From Bacillus tuaregi (GTDB lineage: Bacteria; Bacillota; Bacilli; Bacillales; Cytobacillaceae), in assembly GCF_900104575.1 (NCBI RefSeq), contig NZ_LT629731.1:3149102-3213101 (forward strand): a stretch of DNA of 64,000 nucleotides. The letters are read 5' to 3'. Every line of letters begins with the position of its first letter. Positions within the stretch are counted from its first letter, which is position 1. Below the pieces are notes generated by a model. It searched no databases. It was not told the origin of the DNA and was given only the letters and a program-made list of their open reading frames with translations. This document shows positions 53,173-62,461 of the stretch, piece after piece. The position numbers were made by a program, and so were the translations under genes.

Positions 53173-55320
53173 TTATTGTTGATTATTCTCATTTTTAGCT
53201 TCTTCATCGGTATCGGCATTAGAATTCTCATCCGTTGTATTGCCGGCTGCGCGCTGGGCTTTTAACTCAAAATAAGCATCCATAACTTTTTCACCGATTT
53301 TCAAATTAGCACGGTTGTCTGTTCCTCCTGTATATGCCCATGGTACAATCACAGACATCGCAATTTCAGGGTTATCGGATGGTGCATAGCCTACAAGGCT
53401 GAGATTCATGACGGAAGCCATCTTATATTTTTTGAGCGGACCGTCATAGAAGGATTCAGCAGTTCCTGTCTTGCCTGCCGGTGAATAGCTCTTGCCACCG
53501 AAAAAGCCGTTTGCAGTCCCACCCTGCTCCTGCATGACCTTTTTAAAGCCGAGCTGTACACGTTCAATCCAGCCATTCTCCAAATCTAAGCGATTTAACA
53601 CCTTTGGCTGAATTTCCTGCACAATGGGTCCAAGCTCGTTATCAAGCTGCGGCTCACGAATTTCTCTTACCATATGCGGTTCCATACGGCTACCGCCATT
53701 TGCTACCGTTGAAACATATTGAGCAAGTTGCATAGCCGAATACGTATCATATTGTCCAATCGCAAGGTCCATTAAGTGACCTGGCAATGTACTAGAACCT
53801 TTAAATCCGTTTTGCTCACCAGGTAAATCAACTCCAGTCCGAACTCCAAGTCCAAACTGGGCAAAATGCTGACGAATCGTATTAAACGCATCGGTGTTTA
53901 TAGGAAGTGACCCATGTGGAACATAACGGCCTTCACCAATTTTGATCGCCGTCAGAAACATATAGACGTTCGATGAATATTTTAAGGCATTCACATCATT
54001 AATCGAACCGAAGGATTTCCAAGATTTTTTCGGCGGTGTACCTGCGATATACAACGGTGCATCATAAAAGCTTGAACCCGGCTTAATCACACCTGTCTGA
54101 AAGCCGGTTAACACCGTTGCTCCCTTAACAGCAGAGCCGACATTATAGGTTGTGGTGAACGTACCTAGTGCATCATCCTGCATTACGGTTTTACCTGTTT
54201 CCTCATTTCTTACAATCTTCTTACCTGCTAACGATTTAATTTCACCAGTATGAGGATCCATTAATACAACGTAAGCACGGTCCAATAAATTTGTTCCTGG
54301 GAATGATTTTGCTGCCCAAAGCTCTTGTTCAATAATCTGTTCAACCGCCAGCTGTAAATCCATGTCAATCGTTAATACAAGGTCCTTCCCTCTTTGACCT
54401 TCAGTAATCACTTCAGTGCTAACAATTTCACCAGACTGATCGGTAATATTTTTCACCTTGGCTTTTTGTCCATGTAGTACATCCTCATACTGCTTTTCAA
54501 GATAGCTTGTACCAACGCGGTCATTGCGACTGTAATCTCTTGATAGATAATAATCTATTTCTTCCGCTGGCAGCCCTTTATCAGAGGTTGTCACCCCACC
54601 AAGGACAGATCGTAATGTATCACTATAAGCATACGAGCGTTCCCAATCGGTTGTTGTGTCTACTCCTGGAAGAAGCTGAAGATTTTCACTTACAACAGCA
54701 AATTCTTCTGGTGTGACATCCTTATTTTTGACGATTTGTGGAGTGAATTTATAACCACTTACAAATTCACGGTAGATGGCAATAATTTCTATATCCTGTT
54801 CAGATAAGCTGTTTAAATCTGCTTCTGTAATTCGATCGAGGGTTAATTTATAAACCTTACTATCATATTCCTCGTCTTCATATTTGACTTTTAGTTCCTC
54901 CAGCTCTTTTTCAGGAACCTTTTTTTCTGCTTCTTTTGGATTCTTAATGATCCAATAATCCTTCATATCTCTTTCTGTGACTTTGTCGGCATCTTTATGG
55001 ATTAATTTCGCTAGTCTTTCCGCAACCTCGAGCATTTCCGTTTGACTAACACCATTATTCGTATAGGTTATGGCATTTTCTGGAACATTATCGACGACAA
55101 TTTTTCCATTCGTATCAAACATTTTCCCTCTTGGTACCGGGTTATTAACAGTCACATCCTCGGTTCGTTCGATTTCCCTTTTATAGTCTTCACCATAGAC
55201 AATTTGGACAACCCCTAGTCGAAGAATTAAGACCGAAAATAATAAAAACACAATAAAAAACAGCATATTAAGACGAAAAGGTACCTGAGTCTTTTTCTTT
55301 TTCTTCTTTTTATTATTCAA
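53173..55320 (-). CDS. pbpA: class B penicillin-binding protein (transpeptidase)
   Basis: This 715-aa PBP2-type transpeptidase cross-links peptidoglycan. A lysine run and one membrane anchor (MLFFIVFLLFSVLILRLGVVQIV) are followed by a pedestal domain and the catalytic domain with SAVK (nucleophile Ser), SSN and KTG motifs in order, all intact. The C-terminus is Asn/Glu-rich. I chose TTG 55320. The family matches B. subtilis PbpA (elongation). It sits between the pst genes and yqgE, as in B. subtilis. Confidence 0.95.
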   Translation of the reverse strand: MNNKKKKKKKTQVPFRLNMLFFIVFLLFSVLILRLGVVQIVYGEDYKREIERTEDVTVNNPVPRGKMFDTNGKIVVDNVPENAITYTNNGVSQTEMLEVAERLAKLIHKDADKVTERDMKDYWIIKNPKEAEKKVPEKELEELKVKYEDEEYDSKVYKLTLDRITEADLNSLSEQDIEIIAIYREFVSGYKFTPQIVKNKDVTPEEFAVVSENLQLLPGVDTTTDWERSYAYSDTLRSVLGGVTTSDKGLPAEEIDYYLSRDYSRNDRVGTSYLEKQYEDVLHGQKAKVKNITDQSGEIVSTEVITEGQRGKDLVLTIDMDLQLAVEQIIEQELWAAKSFPGTNLLDRAYVVLMDPHTGEIKSLAGKKIVRNEETGKTVMQDDALGTFTTTYNVGSAVKGATVLTGFQTGVIKPGSSFYDAPLYIAGTPPKKSWKSFGSINDVNALKYSSNVYMFLTAIKIGEGRYVPHGSLPINTDAFNTIRQHFAQFGLGVRTGVDLPGEQNGFKGSSTLPGHLMDLAIGQYDTYSAMQLAQYVSTVANGGSRMEPHMVREIREPQLDNELGPIVQEIQPKVLNRLDLENGWIERVQLGFKKVMQEQGGTANGFFGGKSYSPAGKTGTAESFYDGPLKKYKMASVMNLSLVGYAPSDNPEIAMSVIVPWAYTGGTDNRANLKIGEKVMDAYFELKAQRAAGNTTDENSNADTDEEAKNENNQQ

Positions 55321-55441
55321 TGTGAACCACACTTCCTCTACTAGACCATACTCATCATTCTTTATAGTAAAAGAAAAACGATTAGAATACCACTAAAAAA
55401 CCCAATTCTTTTTGGTAATTGCTTCTAAGCGTTTACACAAA

Positions 55442-55467
55442 AAAAGAGGCTTCTAAGCCTCTTTTTG
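55442..55467 (-). terminator. yqgE terminator
   Basis: AAAAAGAGGC pairs with GCCTCTTTTT around TTCTAA, overlapping the yqgE stop region. Confidence 0.85.
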
Positions 55468-56694
55468 TTTTCTTTGCGGCAGGTTTAATTGAACACGTCT
55501 AATGAACAAATAAATCAAGCTATGGCCAGCCCCCAAGGCAAGAAAAAGAATAGGCAAGCCTTCCTTTGCATCCATCATCTTTACCATAATAAGAAAGAGA
55601 AGAATGGAAACAATTCTACCCGCATTTAGAAAAACTTCTCGAACAACTATGTATTCTATTCTCATTTCAGCAGCCTTCCAGCCGCTTCCGATTACATCAT
55701 AGGTAATCGAAAGATAGGGTACTAATAGAAGCGGATAGGCTATTGCTATCGTAGCAGCATAGATAAGTAATTTAGTGTAGGTGACATCAAAGGCAATGAG
55801 AAAAATGGCTGCATACAACAGCAAACCTCCGATTAGAATGGATTTTAAACGCTGATTTTTTTTTATTAACCTTGATACGGCAAAATACGCGAGAAAGGAC
55901 ACTCCTGAATTGATAAGCCCATAGGTTCCTAAAGCCATTTCAGTTCCAGTTGAAAGAAACACAAGCACTGAAATCATAAAGGCAAAGATACCTTCACGGA
56001 GACCTTGGAAAAAATGCGCATTTGTGACCATTTTCCAATTAAGATTGTGTTTTCTCTCTGACATAATCCGCTTAAAACAATACTTTCCATTTGCCGGTCT
56101 CCTTTTTAATGAGAAGCTTAAAAAGACGGCCAAGGCAAACAGACCTAATGATATCCCAAAAACGATGGAATAACCGCTGAATTTTTCTAATTTAGAAATA
56201 ATAAATCCGGCTGCAAACGGACCAATCATTCCACCAGCGGAGGTAAGAATACCAAGGAAACCATTAAAAAAATCTCTTGTTTCTGGCTCCGTTATTTCAA
56301 ACGTTAGTACGTTAAAGGCAAGCCAATAAAACCCATAACCCATGCCCAAGAGTGTCCCAAGGACTAATAAATACTTTGAGGCTGATGCACCAAAACCTAG
56401 CACACTTAAATAAAAAAGGGCGAGAAAGATGACGCCGATCCTTAAAACGATCACTCTGTCTATCTTCTTTGCCCATCTGCCGGCAAGAATAAATGTAAAT
56501 GGCTGCGCTACTGTTACCGCTAGATTATAAAAGCCAATATCCAGCAGCTTTCCTGTCTGTTTCCACAAAAAAATATTTACGAATGTATTAGACAGGGCAA
56601 CACTCAAGGAATATAAGCCGCCTATAAGCAGCAGAAGGGTTAAATCCTTCGTAAGTTCAATATCACCAATCAAATGTTTTTTTAATGTGCTCAT
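55453..56694 (-). CDS. yqgE: MFS transporter YqgE
   Basis: This 413-aa major facilitator has about 12 membrane spans. The start MSTLKKHLIGDIELTKDLTLLLLIGGLYSLSVALSNTFVNIFLWKQ is close to B. subtilis YqgE. It includes GRWAKKIDRVIVLRIGV (loop 2-3) and GFFNGF-like helices. Substrate unknown. ATG 56694 follows AAGGGAG. The neighbour is sodA. Confidence 0.9.
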   Translation of the reverse strand: MSTLKKHLIGDIELTKDLTLLLLIGGLYSLSVALSNTFVNIFLWKQTGKLLDIGFYNLAVTVAQPFTFILAGRWAKKIDRVIVLRIGVIFLALFYLSVLGFGASASKYLLVLGTLLGMGYGFYWLAFNVLTFEITEPETRDFFNGFLGILTSAGGMIGPFAAGFIISKLEKFSGYSIVFGISLGLFALAVFLSFSLKRRPANGKYCFKRIMSERKHNLNWKMVTNAHFFQGLREGIFAFMISVLVFLSTGTEMALGTYGLINSGVSFLAYFAVSRLIKKNQRLKSILIGGLLLYAAIFLIAFDVTYTKLLIYAATIAIAYPLLLVPYLSITYDVIGSGWKAAEMRIEYIVVREVFLNAGRIVSILLFLIMVKMMDAKEGLPILFLALGAGHSLIYLFIRRVQLNLPQRKQKEA

Positions 56695-56763
56695 AGAAAA
56701 ACTCCCTTTTGTCTCTATGGGGTAGTCTTTACAAAACAGCACTCGTTATTCAAAAAACATAGA

Positions 56764-56797
56764 AAGACCGACAGAATTTTTCTCTTCTGCCGGTCTT
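56764..56797 (-). terminator. sodA terminator
   Basis: AAGACCGaCAGAA (56764-56776) pairs with TTCTGcCGGTCTT (56785-56797), just after the sodA stop and followed by TTTCT on the minus strand. Confidence 0.82.
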
Positions 56798-56821
56798 ACG
56801 CTTAAATCAGATGTAACTTTA

Positions 56822-57430
56822 TTATTTTGCTGCTTCGTAGCGTTTTGTAACTTCTTCCCAATTAATCACATTAAAGAATGCATTAATATATTCAGGACGA
56901 CGGTTTTGATATTTTAAATAGTAAGCATGCTCCCAAACATCAAGTCCAAGAATTGGTGTTTTGCCTTCCATTAATGGAGAATCCTGATTTGGAGTGCTAG
57001 TTACTTCAAGGCTGCCATTGTTTACAACAAGCCAAGCCCAGCCTGAACCAAAACGAGTTGTTGCTGCTTTTGCAAACTCATCCTTAAAGCTTTCATAGCT
57101 ACCAAATTTGCTGTTAATTGCATCAGCAATTGCACCTGTTGGCTCTCCACCGCCATTTGGTGAAAGGATTTGCCAGAATAATGAGTGGTTAGCATGTCCA
57201 CCGCCATTATTACGGACAGCAGTACGTGCAGCTTCAGGAACCGCATCTAAATTGGCAATCACTTCTTCAACAGATTTAGAAAGAAGCTCATTGTTGCCCT
57301 CTAGAGCATTGTTTAAGTTCGTTACATATGTGTTGTGGTGCTTTGTGTGGTGAATGTTCATCGTTTCTTTGTCAATATGAGGCTCAAGAGCATCATATGC
57401 ATACGGTAATTGTGGTAATTCAAATGCCAT
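56822..57430 (-). CDS. sodA: manganese/iron superoxide dismutase
   Basis: SodA dismutates superoxide. The 202-aa product starts [28 protein letters not shown]. Metal ligands His27, His82, Asp164 and His168 are all present ([24 protein letters not shown]). The GGG/Gln-type residues around 76-78 and Q149 suggest a manganese enzyme, as in Bacillus. ATG 57430 follows GGAGG; the ORF upstream to 57445 is leader. Confidence 0.97.
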   Translation of the reverse strand: MAFELPQLPYAYDALEPHIDKETMNIHHTKHHNTYVTNLNNALEGNNELLSKSVEEVIANLDAVPEAARTAVRNNGGGHANHSLFWQILSPNGGGEPTGAIADAINSKFGSYESFKDEFAKAATTRFGSGWAWLVVNNGSLEVTSTPNQDSPLMEGKTPILGLDVWEHAYYLKYQNRRPEYINAFFNVINWEEVTKRYEAAK

Positions 57431-57811
57431 TATTAATTCCTCCAAATAACTTTTTTATTTTCTTTAGATTCTGTTCACAAAAAATTCATAAACACTAAAG
57501 AACTAATATTAGATTACCAAATTCAACTAATTATTATCAAATAATACGCATTCATTTTTAACACAAATATCCTTTTCTATTCATATGACCGTTCTATAGG
57601 TCATTAATAGACCCTTTCTTCATCATTATTTTAATATATTGATTCCTTCGATAAAAATTCGAAAAATTGTCAAGAATGTCCCAACTAGCCATCTGTCAAC
57701 GATATTAGTCATATCTTCCTATTTTAACTTCCAATATTTGACAAATGGTAATTGAATAGAAAGCGGTTTTTTGCTTTAATCAAATTAGAAGAAAAAAGGG
57801 GTGTAACAGCT
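57431..57811. other. 381-bp divergent intergenic region between sodA and the Fnr-type gene
   Basis: A/T-rich sequence with no gene. A small inverted repeat ATGACC...GGTCAT (about 57584-57603) might be an operator. No textbook FNR box (TGTGA-N6-TCACA) was found, and no long repeats or RNA structures are evident. Confidence 0.4.
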
Positions 57812-58516
57812 ATGTTTGAAGTAAAGGAATTAAACATTTCCCTTTATAGTCTATTAATTCAGTATTTTATTGATAAAGAACCTATTCAAAAATTCCCAGC
57901 AGGCGCTTACCTTTTCCAAGAAAAAGAGGAGGTTGAGAACATTTACCTTCTCCTTAACGGGAGTGTATCTGTTGGACGTGTTCATGTAAAAGGAAAGGAA
58001 TTTATACTCAAAATATTAAGCGGTGAAGAACTAATTATTGAGTATGAATTATTCAAAAAAAGGCCTACCTATCATTTTTTCGCAAAAACAATGTCAAACT
58101 GTGAAATGCTAGTCATAAAAAAATCACAGCTAGAGGAATATGCCTTAAGAGAACCAGATGTACTTGGCGCACTAACCAATTGGCTAAGTGTACGGTATGT
58201 AAAATCACAGATAAAATGTCAAGATTTAATCATGAATGGAAAAAAAGGCGGTTTATATTCGATTCTAATTAGATTATGCAATAACTATGGTATTGTAACT
58301 GAAAACGGAATCCTGATTGATTTACCTATTACCCATCAAGAGCTAGCTAATTTAACGTTTGGTACACGGGAAGTCATCCAGCGGATGCTGAAGGAGCTCC
58401 GTGAAAAGGACGTTCTTACTTATGACAATCAACGTTTTACGGTTAAAAACTTAGCTTATTTAAGACAAGAAGTTGATTGCCAGCACTGTAGTAAAGAAAT
58501 CTGTGGTATTAACTAA
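57812..58516 (+). CDS. fnr: Fnr-type Crp family regulator with C-terminal cysteines
   Basis: This 234-aa regulator has a cyclic-nucleotide-type sensory domain (GAYLFQEKEEVENIYLLLNGSVSVGR), a dimerisation helix, and HTH (THQELANLTFGTREVIQRMLKELREKDVL). Three cysteines at the C-terminus (about 223, 226 and 231 in DCQHCSKEIC) and an Asp in the CQDLIMNGKKG region match the C-X2-C-X4-C plus Asp that bind the [4Fe-4S] cluster of B. subtilis Fnr. Oxygen control of anaerobic genes is likely. Identity to true fnr versus a paralogue is unresolved. ATG 57812 follows AAGGGGTG. Confidence 0.8.
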   Translation: MFEVKELNISLYSLLIQYFIDKEPIQKFPAGAYLFQEKEEVENIYLLLNGSVSVGRVHVKGKEFILKILSGEELIIEYELFKKRPTYHFFAKTMSNCEMLVIKKSQLEEYALREPDVLGALTNWLSVRYVKSQIKCQDLIMNGKKGGLYSILIRLCNNYGIVTENGILIDLPITHQELANLTFGTREVIQRMLKELREKDVLTYDNQRFTVKNLAYLRQEVDCQHCSKEICGIN

Positions 58517-58538
58517 TTAGTAATTCATCTAGAATTCT

Positions 58539-58562
58539 AGAGGGTGCCATAGAGCACCCTCT
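58539..58562. terminator. bidirectional terminator between the Fnr-type gene and yqgC
   Basis: AGAGGGTGC pairs with GCACCCTCT (9 bp, 6-base loop); neither flank has a long T-run. Confidence 0.65.
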
Positions 58563-58572
58563 TCGACAATTA

Positions 58573-59052
58573 TTAGATCACCCAAATAAAGTATAGAATC
58601 ATCACAAGCTGAACGGCACCCTTTGTCACCACGCTGCTAATAAAGCCAACAACAGAGCCAAAGCCAATTTTCACAGCTTCCTTCAGCTCCACTTTATGGA
58701 CAATCAGCTCCGCTATAACGGCACCGATGAAGGGTCCAAGAATAATCCCCAAAAAAGGGATAATAAACGGTCCTACTAGTAAACCGATTGTACTTCCCCA
58801 AACTCCCGCTTTCGAGCCGCCAAACTTTTTCACGCCTATTATATTGGAGATATAATCAGCCCCAAATAACAAGAGTACAAATAACCCTTGAATTAGCCAG
58901 AAAATCCAATTAAAAGCAGAAAACGAGAACAAAAAGCCGTACAAAATAAACCCAGCGAAAATAAATAAGACACTTGGTATGACTGGATACACCAACCCAA
59001 CAAACGCCACAATAAATAAAAGGATAATTAAACCCCAATATACATAATCCAT
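58573..59052 (-). CDS. yqgC: DUF456 membrane protein YqgC
   Basis: This 159-aa integral membrane protein has about four spans. Typical DUF456 features are [51 protein letters not shown] and [24 protein letters not shown] 59052 follows AAGGAGG. Function unknown; in B. subtilis it lies next to sodA, here separated by the Fnr-type gene. Confidence 0.9.
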   Translation of the reverse strand: MDYVYWGLIILLFIVAFVGLVYPVIPSVLFIFAGFILYGFLFSFSAFNWIFWLIQGLFVLLLFGADYISNIIGVKKFGGSKAGVWGSTIGLLVGPFIIPFLGIILGPFIGAVIAELIVHKVELKEAVKIGFGSVVGFISSVVTKGAVQLVMILYFIWVI

Positions 59053-59196
59053 CAGCAGCCTCCTTAATAACACTTCTCATTTGTTATACGATTGAAATGC
59101 CTCTATTATCTCAATAATTCCCTACTTTTCTTTAAATTGTACAATTTAATTGGAGAAGGTTACAATAAGAAGTGAATTTTTACAGGGGTGTGCATA

Positions 59197-59982
59197 ATGA
59201 ATATATTTAAACAGCTAATTGTAAGTCTTTATTCGCCAAGAAACATCGCAGGATTTCGACAACAAGGAACAGGAAAAACGATATTCTATGTTTTTTTCCT
59301 GACCCTTCTTTCCGTCCTTCCAAGTATCTATTACTTCAGCACTTCTATGATGGCAGGATTTAACGCGGTTGAAGATACCATTACAAGTGAAATACCTTCA
59401 TTTACAATAGAAAATGGTGAATTAGTAGTAGAGGAAAATGCACCAATTACTATAAAAAGCGGGGATTTGACCGTTGTTTTTGACGGTACGGGAACTCTTG
59501 ATCAAGCTGATGTTTCGCGATCCGACAATACGATTTTTTTCTTAAAAAATGAAATAACGTACACAATTACAGGTCAAACACAATCCTTTCCCTATTCAAT
59601 GCTGGGAGACACTGCTGTCACAAAAGAAGATCTTTTATCCATAATTAACTCACTAGATTCCCTTCTACCTGTGATGCTTCCCATAACATTGATCATCATT
59701 TATTTATTCTCAACGGCTATGAAATTTATTGAAGTGACCATTTTGGCATTAATCGGTCTTGCCTTAAAAAACCTAGCTGGAAAACCACTTCGGTATGGTC
59801 AGTTATTTCGCTTAGCAGCCTATAGTATCACATTGCCTACTATTTTCTTCATTATTATGGACAGTTTACAAACGGTCGTTCCGAGTGGTTTTTTCATCCA
59901 CTGGTTTGTAGCTATCATGATGCTAATGCTCTCTATTAAAGAAGTTCAATCCGATAGTACAGAAGGAAAGACAGACATGTAA
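59197..59982 (+). CDS. yqgB: DUF1189 membrane protein YqgB
   Basis: This 261-aa protein starts MNIFKQLIVSLYSPRNIAGFRQQGTGKTIFYVFFLTL, a DUF1189 signature. An N-terminal hydrophobic span is followed by an extracytoplasmic part and three C-terminal spans. Function unknown. ATG 59197 lies behind ACAGGGGTG. It is convergent with the accessory block and followed by a strong terminator. Confidence 0.88.
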   Translation: MNIFKQLIVSLYSPRNIAGFRQQGTGKTIFYVFFLTLLSVLPSIYYFSTSMMAGFNAVEDTITSEIPSFTIENGELVVEENAPITIKSGDLTVVFDGTGTLDQADVSRSDNTIFFLKNEITYTITGQTQSFPYSMLGDTAVTKEDLLSIINSLDSLLPVMLPITLIIIYLFSTAMKFIEVTILALIGLALKNLAGKPLRYGQLFRLAAYSITLPTIFFIIMDSLQTVVPSGFFIHWFVAIMMLMLSIKEVQSDSTEGKTDM

Positions 59983-59998
59983 AGCTTTCCTTCTCCAT

Positions 59999-60037
59999 AA
60001 AGAAACTCATCCTAATTAGCATAGGATGAGTTTCTTT
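59999..60037. terminator. bidirectional terminator after yqgB
   Basis: Perfect 15-bp stem (59999-60013 with 60023-60037) with a T-rich distal arm, between yqgB and the ferredoxin gene. Confidence 0.9.
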
Positions 60038-60101
60038 CATTTTGCCTTTTTTTATCATTAATGTGAACGCCCTTAATTGCCTCAAAATAAATGACTCCTT
60101 T

Positions 60102-60452
60102 TTACTCTCCTGCTGTAACCTTTGCCTTTAATTTATCCGGCTTTCTTTTTATTACCTGTTTTTTAATTTCCTCATCCCAAGAAATTTTGATATCACCATT
60201 TGTTACAAAGGTCTGACAGCCTAATCGGTACCCTTTTTCTAGCAGCTCATCACCTAATTTTCTTCTTTCCTGTACTTTAACATTATCTAGGAATTCAGCG
60301 CCTTCTTCAATTTTACATACGCAATTGCCGCAAATTCCTCCGCCACAACGGTTTGGCAGCTCGCCATCATAACGAAGGGACATTCTTAAAACACTGGAAT
60401 TCTCAGGCACTTCAATTATCTTATCGCTCGTAATAAAGTGAATTTTTGGCAT
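60102..60452 (-). CDS. [2Fe-2S] plant-type ferredoxin
   Basis: This 116-aa electron carrier has the beta-grasp fold and the cluster motif CGGGICGNCVC and, later, GCQTFV, i.e. four cysteines at about 36, 41, 44 and 78. The start MPKIHFITSDKIIEVPENSSVLRM is typical of ferredoxins that feed oxygenases. It follows AGGAGG and lies in the same direction as the regulator and transporter genes, probably as the last gene of the accessory block. No reductase or oxygenase is visible in the window. Confidence 0.88.
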   Translation of the reverse strand: MPKIHFITSDKIIEVPENSSVLRMSLRYDGELPNRCGGGICGNCVCKIEEGAEFLDNVKVQERRKLGDELLEKGYRLGCQTFVTNGDIKISWDEEIKKQVIKRKPDKLKAKVTAGE

Positions 60453-60520
60453 AGTATCATTTCCTCCTAATATATAAATTTCAATTATCAGTTACAGAAA
60501 GCATAAGTTATGCAAGCCGC

Positions 60521-61201
60521 TTACTTTTTGAGTCTTACTTTCAAGTTATCCATGTAATTTATATAAGCCTTCTTTGAATTCTCAATATGAATTTTCATGA
60601 GATATTCAGCCATCTCCGCTTCCTGATTACGTAATGCCGTCATGATGCTAATATGTTCCTTTAATGATTCTTGTCTTCTGCCTGGAGTTTCATAGCCCAT
60701 ATTTGCCGACATATGGATGTAGTCGATAAGACCGGATAGAATTTCATATAGTTTCGGACTTTTCGAAGCTTTATTAATCAAATGGTTCATCTGAATATGT
60801 TCAAGATTAAAAGTACCTTCATTTTTTTCTTGTATTTCTTTTAGCTCCTGAATCTTTAAGTCGAAGGCCTTTTGTGTTTTCGTATCCATTTTTTGTGCGG
60901 CTAGCTTTACTGCTAGCACTTCCAGTGAGGATAAGATCGTAAAGACTTCAATGACCTGCTCTTCAGAAATATTAGATACAACGACACCTTTTCTTGGTAC
61001 CGTTTTAACATATCCTTGCGATTCTAAACGAAACAACGCTTCCCTTATAGGGGTACGGCTAATGTTTAATTTGGCTGCAAGTTCTCTTTCAATTAGTCTG
61101 TCTCCTGCTTTGTACGTCCCTTCTAGAATTAAGTCTTTCAGATACAAATAGGCGTGTTCTCGAACTGAAAGAAGATTGTTTTCCTTCCATTGTATTTCCA
61201 T
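60521..61201 (-). CDS. GntR family regulator with FCD domain
   Basis: This 226-aa regulator has an N-terminal winged helix (DLILEGTYKAGDRLIERELAAKLNISRTPIREALFRLESQGYV) and a C-terminal FCD ligand domain (EVFTILSSLEVLAVKLAA, and HIQMNHLINKASKSPKL ... IDYIHMS) with His/Asp metal-type positions. Such regulators usually sense an acidic small-molecule pathway intermediate and control adjacent genes. ATG 61201 follows a G-rich ribosome binding site. The ligand is unknown. Confidence 0.9.
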   Translation of the reverse strand: MEIQWKENNLLSVREHAYLYLKDLILEGTYKAGDRLIERELAAKLNISRTPIREALFRLESQGYVKTVPRKGVVVSNISEEQVIEVFTILSSLEVLAVKLAAQKMDTKTQKAFDLKIQELKEIQEKNEGTFNLEHIQMNHLINKASKSPKLYEILSGLIDYIHMSANMGYETPGRRQESLKEHISIMTALRNQEAEMAEYLMKIHIENSKKAYINYMDNLKVRLKK

Positions 61202-61231
61202 TCACTCCCCCCCTATTAGCTTTGTTATGCA

Positions 61232-61768
61232 TCAGGCAACTTGTAGAAATATTCCACCATAAACTAGAGCCCCGATAATAACTAAAGAAGGATGGATTTT
61301 CCACTTGTTCAATGTTAAATAGCTAAGTACAGTTAATAAAATAAGATGTATAATTCCGCTACCTTCAAAGAATGTTAAAAAGAATTGATAGGCCATCACT
61401 GCAAGAAGTACGGCAATAATGGGCTGAACTGCTTTTGTCATCAGCTTTACTTCTGCTGAATCTTTAAATAAATCAACAAACTTAAAAAGGATGATGACCG
61501 CAATGGCTGAAGGTAAGATGGTTCCTGCAAGCGCAATAGTTGCTCCTAGAACTCCCCCTATTTCAAATCCAATAAAACCGGCAAGCTTTGTTGCGATTGG
61601 TCCAGGTAAGGCATTTGCAATGGCTAACAGATCGCCAAACTCTGATAATGTCATCCAGTCATAATTATTGACTACTTCATTTTGGATTAACGGTATGGTT
61701 GCAGGGCCGCCGCCATAGCCTAATAAATTTGCTACAAAAAATGCCCAAAATAAATCCCAATACATCAT
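61232..61768 (-). CDS. chromate transporter family (CHR) protein, second half
   Basis: This 178-aa short CHR protein has GYGGGPATIPLIQNEVV, ANALPGPIATKLAGFIGFEIGGVLGA and six hydrophobic segments. It pairs with the next gene to form a two-subunit CHR transporter. The real substrate may not be chromate; CHR proteins beside catabolic genes may move other anions. It overlaps 61765-62364 by four bases (ATGA), coupling translation. Confidence 0.9.
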   Translation of the reverse strand: MMYWDLFWAFFVANLLGYGGGPATIPLIQNEVVNNYDWMTLSEFGDLLAIANALPGPIATKLAGFIGFEIGGVLGATIALAGTILPSAIAVIILFKFVDLFKDSAEVKLMTKAVQPIIAVLLAVMAYQFFLTFFEGSGIIHLILLTVLSYLTLNKWKIHPSLVIIGALVYGGIFLQVA

Positions 61769-62364
61769 AAGCTTTTTTCCTTTCTCTCAATAATGACTTC
61801 GGCAGTCTTTGCAGCCTTTTTCTTGCGCCGTGCAATGAAGAAAGCAGAAAGCAAGAATGCAGCAATTAAGATTCCTGGATGAAGTCCGATGATTTGCATG
61901 GTGACAAAGGAAATAGCTGTAAAGATGATCATTTTTGACAATCCTAAACCCTTATGACCCTTTTTATAAAAGCCATAAGCCATTTCTGCTAGCATATAGC
62001 CGATAACAGGAGTAACACCTAGAACCATACCACCGACAATTGGTGAGTGACGATAGGCATACAGTGCTCCTAGTAGTCCAATCAAAGCAATAATTGATGG
62101 CAGAATATGGGCAAGAATAGCAACCGTTGCCCCTAGACTTCCTTTTACTTTATATCCAATATAGGCAGCCATTTTCGTTGCAATGGGACCCGGTAACGTA
62201 TTGGCGAGCGCCAACACATCCCCAAACTCTTCTTCCGTCATCCATTTGTATTTTTTTACAACCTCATATTCTATTAATGGAATGGTTGAAGGTCCTCCTC
62301 CAAATCCGGTTAAACCAGTGCGGGCAAATCCAATAGATAATTCAATATAAGGATTCAACCTCAA
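61765..62364 (-). CDS. chromate transporter family (CHR) protein, first half
   Basis: This 199-aa CHR partner shares the same signature as its neighbour: FARTGLTGFGGGPSTIPLIEYEVVKKYKWMTEEEFG and LANTLPGPIATKMAAYIGYKVKGSLGA. It ends with a basic tail ARRKKKAAKTAEVIIERKE. Two short CHR genes with opposite membrane topology are a known arrangement, so this is not a frameshifted long ChrA. Substrate unknown. Confidence 0.9.
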   Translation of the reverse strand: MRLNPYIELSIGFARTGLTGFGGGPSTIPLIEYEVVKKYKWMTEEEFGDVLALANTLPGPIATKMAAYIGYKVKGSLGATVAILAHILPSIIALIGLLGALYAYRHSPIVGGMVLGVTPVIGYMLAEMAYGFYKKGHKGLGLSKMIIFTAISFVTMQIIGLHPGILIAAFLLSAFFIARRKKKAAKTAEVIIERKEKSL

Positions 62365-62411
62365 TCTCCTCTTTTCTAAAAAGTTACTATTATTTAGTTA
62401 GCTATTTAACA

Positions 62412-62453
62412 AGGACCTCATTTCACCATTGAAGATAGAATGAATGAGGTCCT
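62412..62453 (-). terminator. stem-loop between GlcG/HbpS gene and CHR genes
   Basis: AGGACCTCATT pairs with AATGAGGTCCT (11 bp, 20-base loop). The downstream T-run is short, so it may terminate only in part. Confidence 0.6.
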
Positions 62454-62461
62454 AGCTATTC

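Noticed and set aside
61232-62364. Single chrA gene broken by a frameshift
   Set aside because: Both halves have complete N-terminal GGGP-type motifs, proper starts and a four-base ATGA overlap. This is the known two-gene short-chain CHR arrangement.
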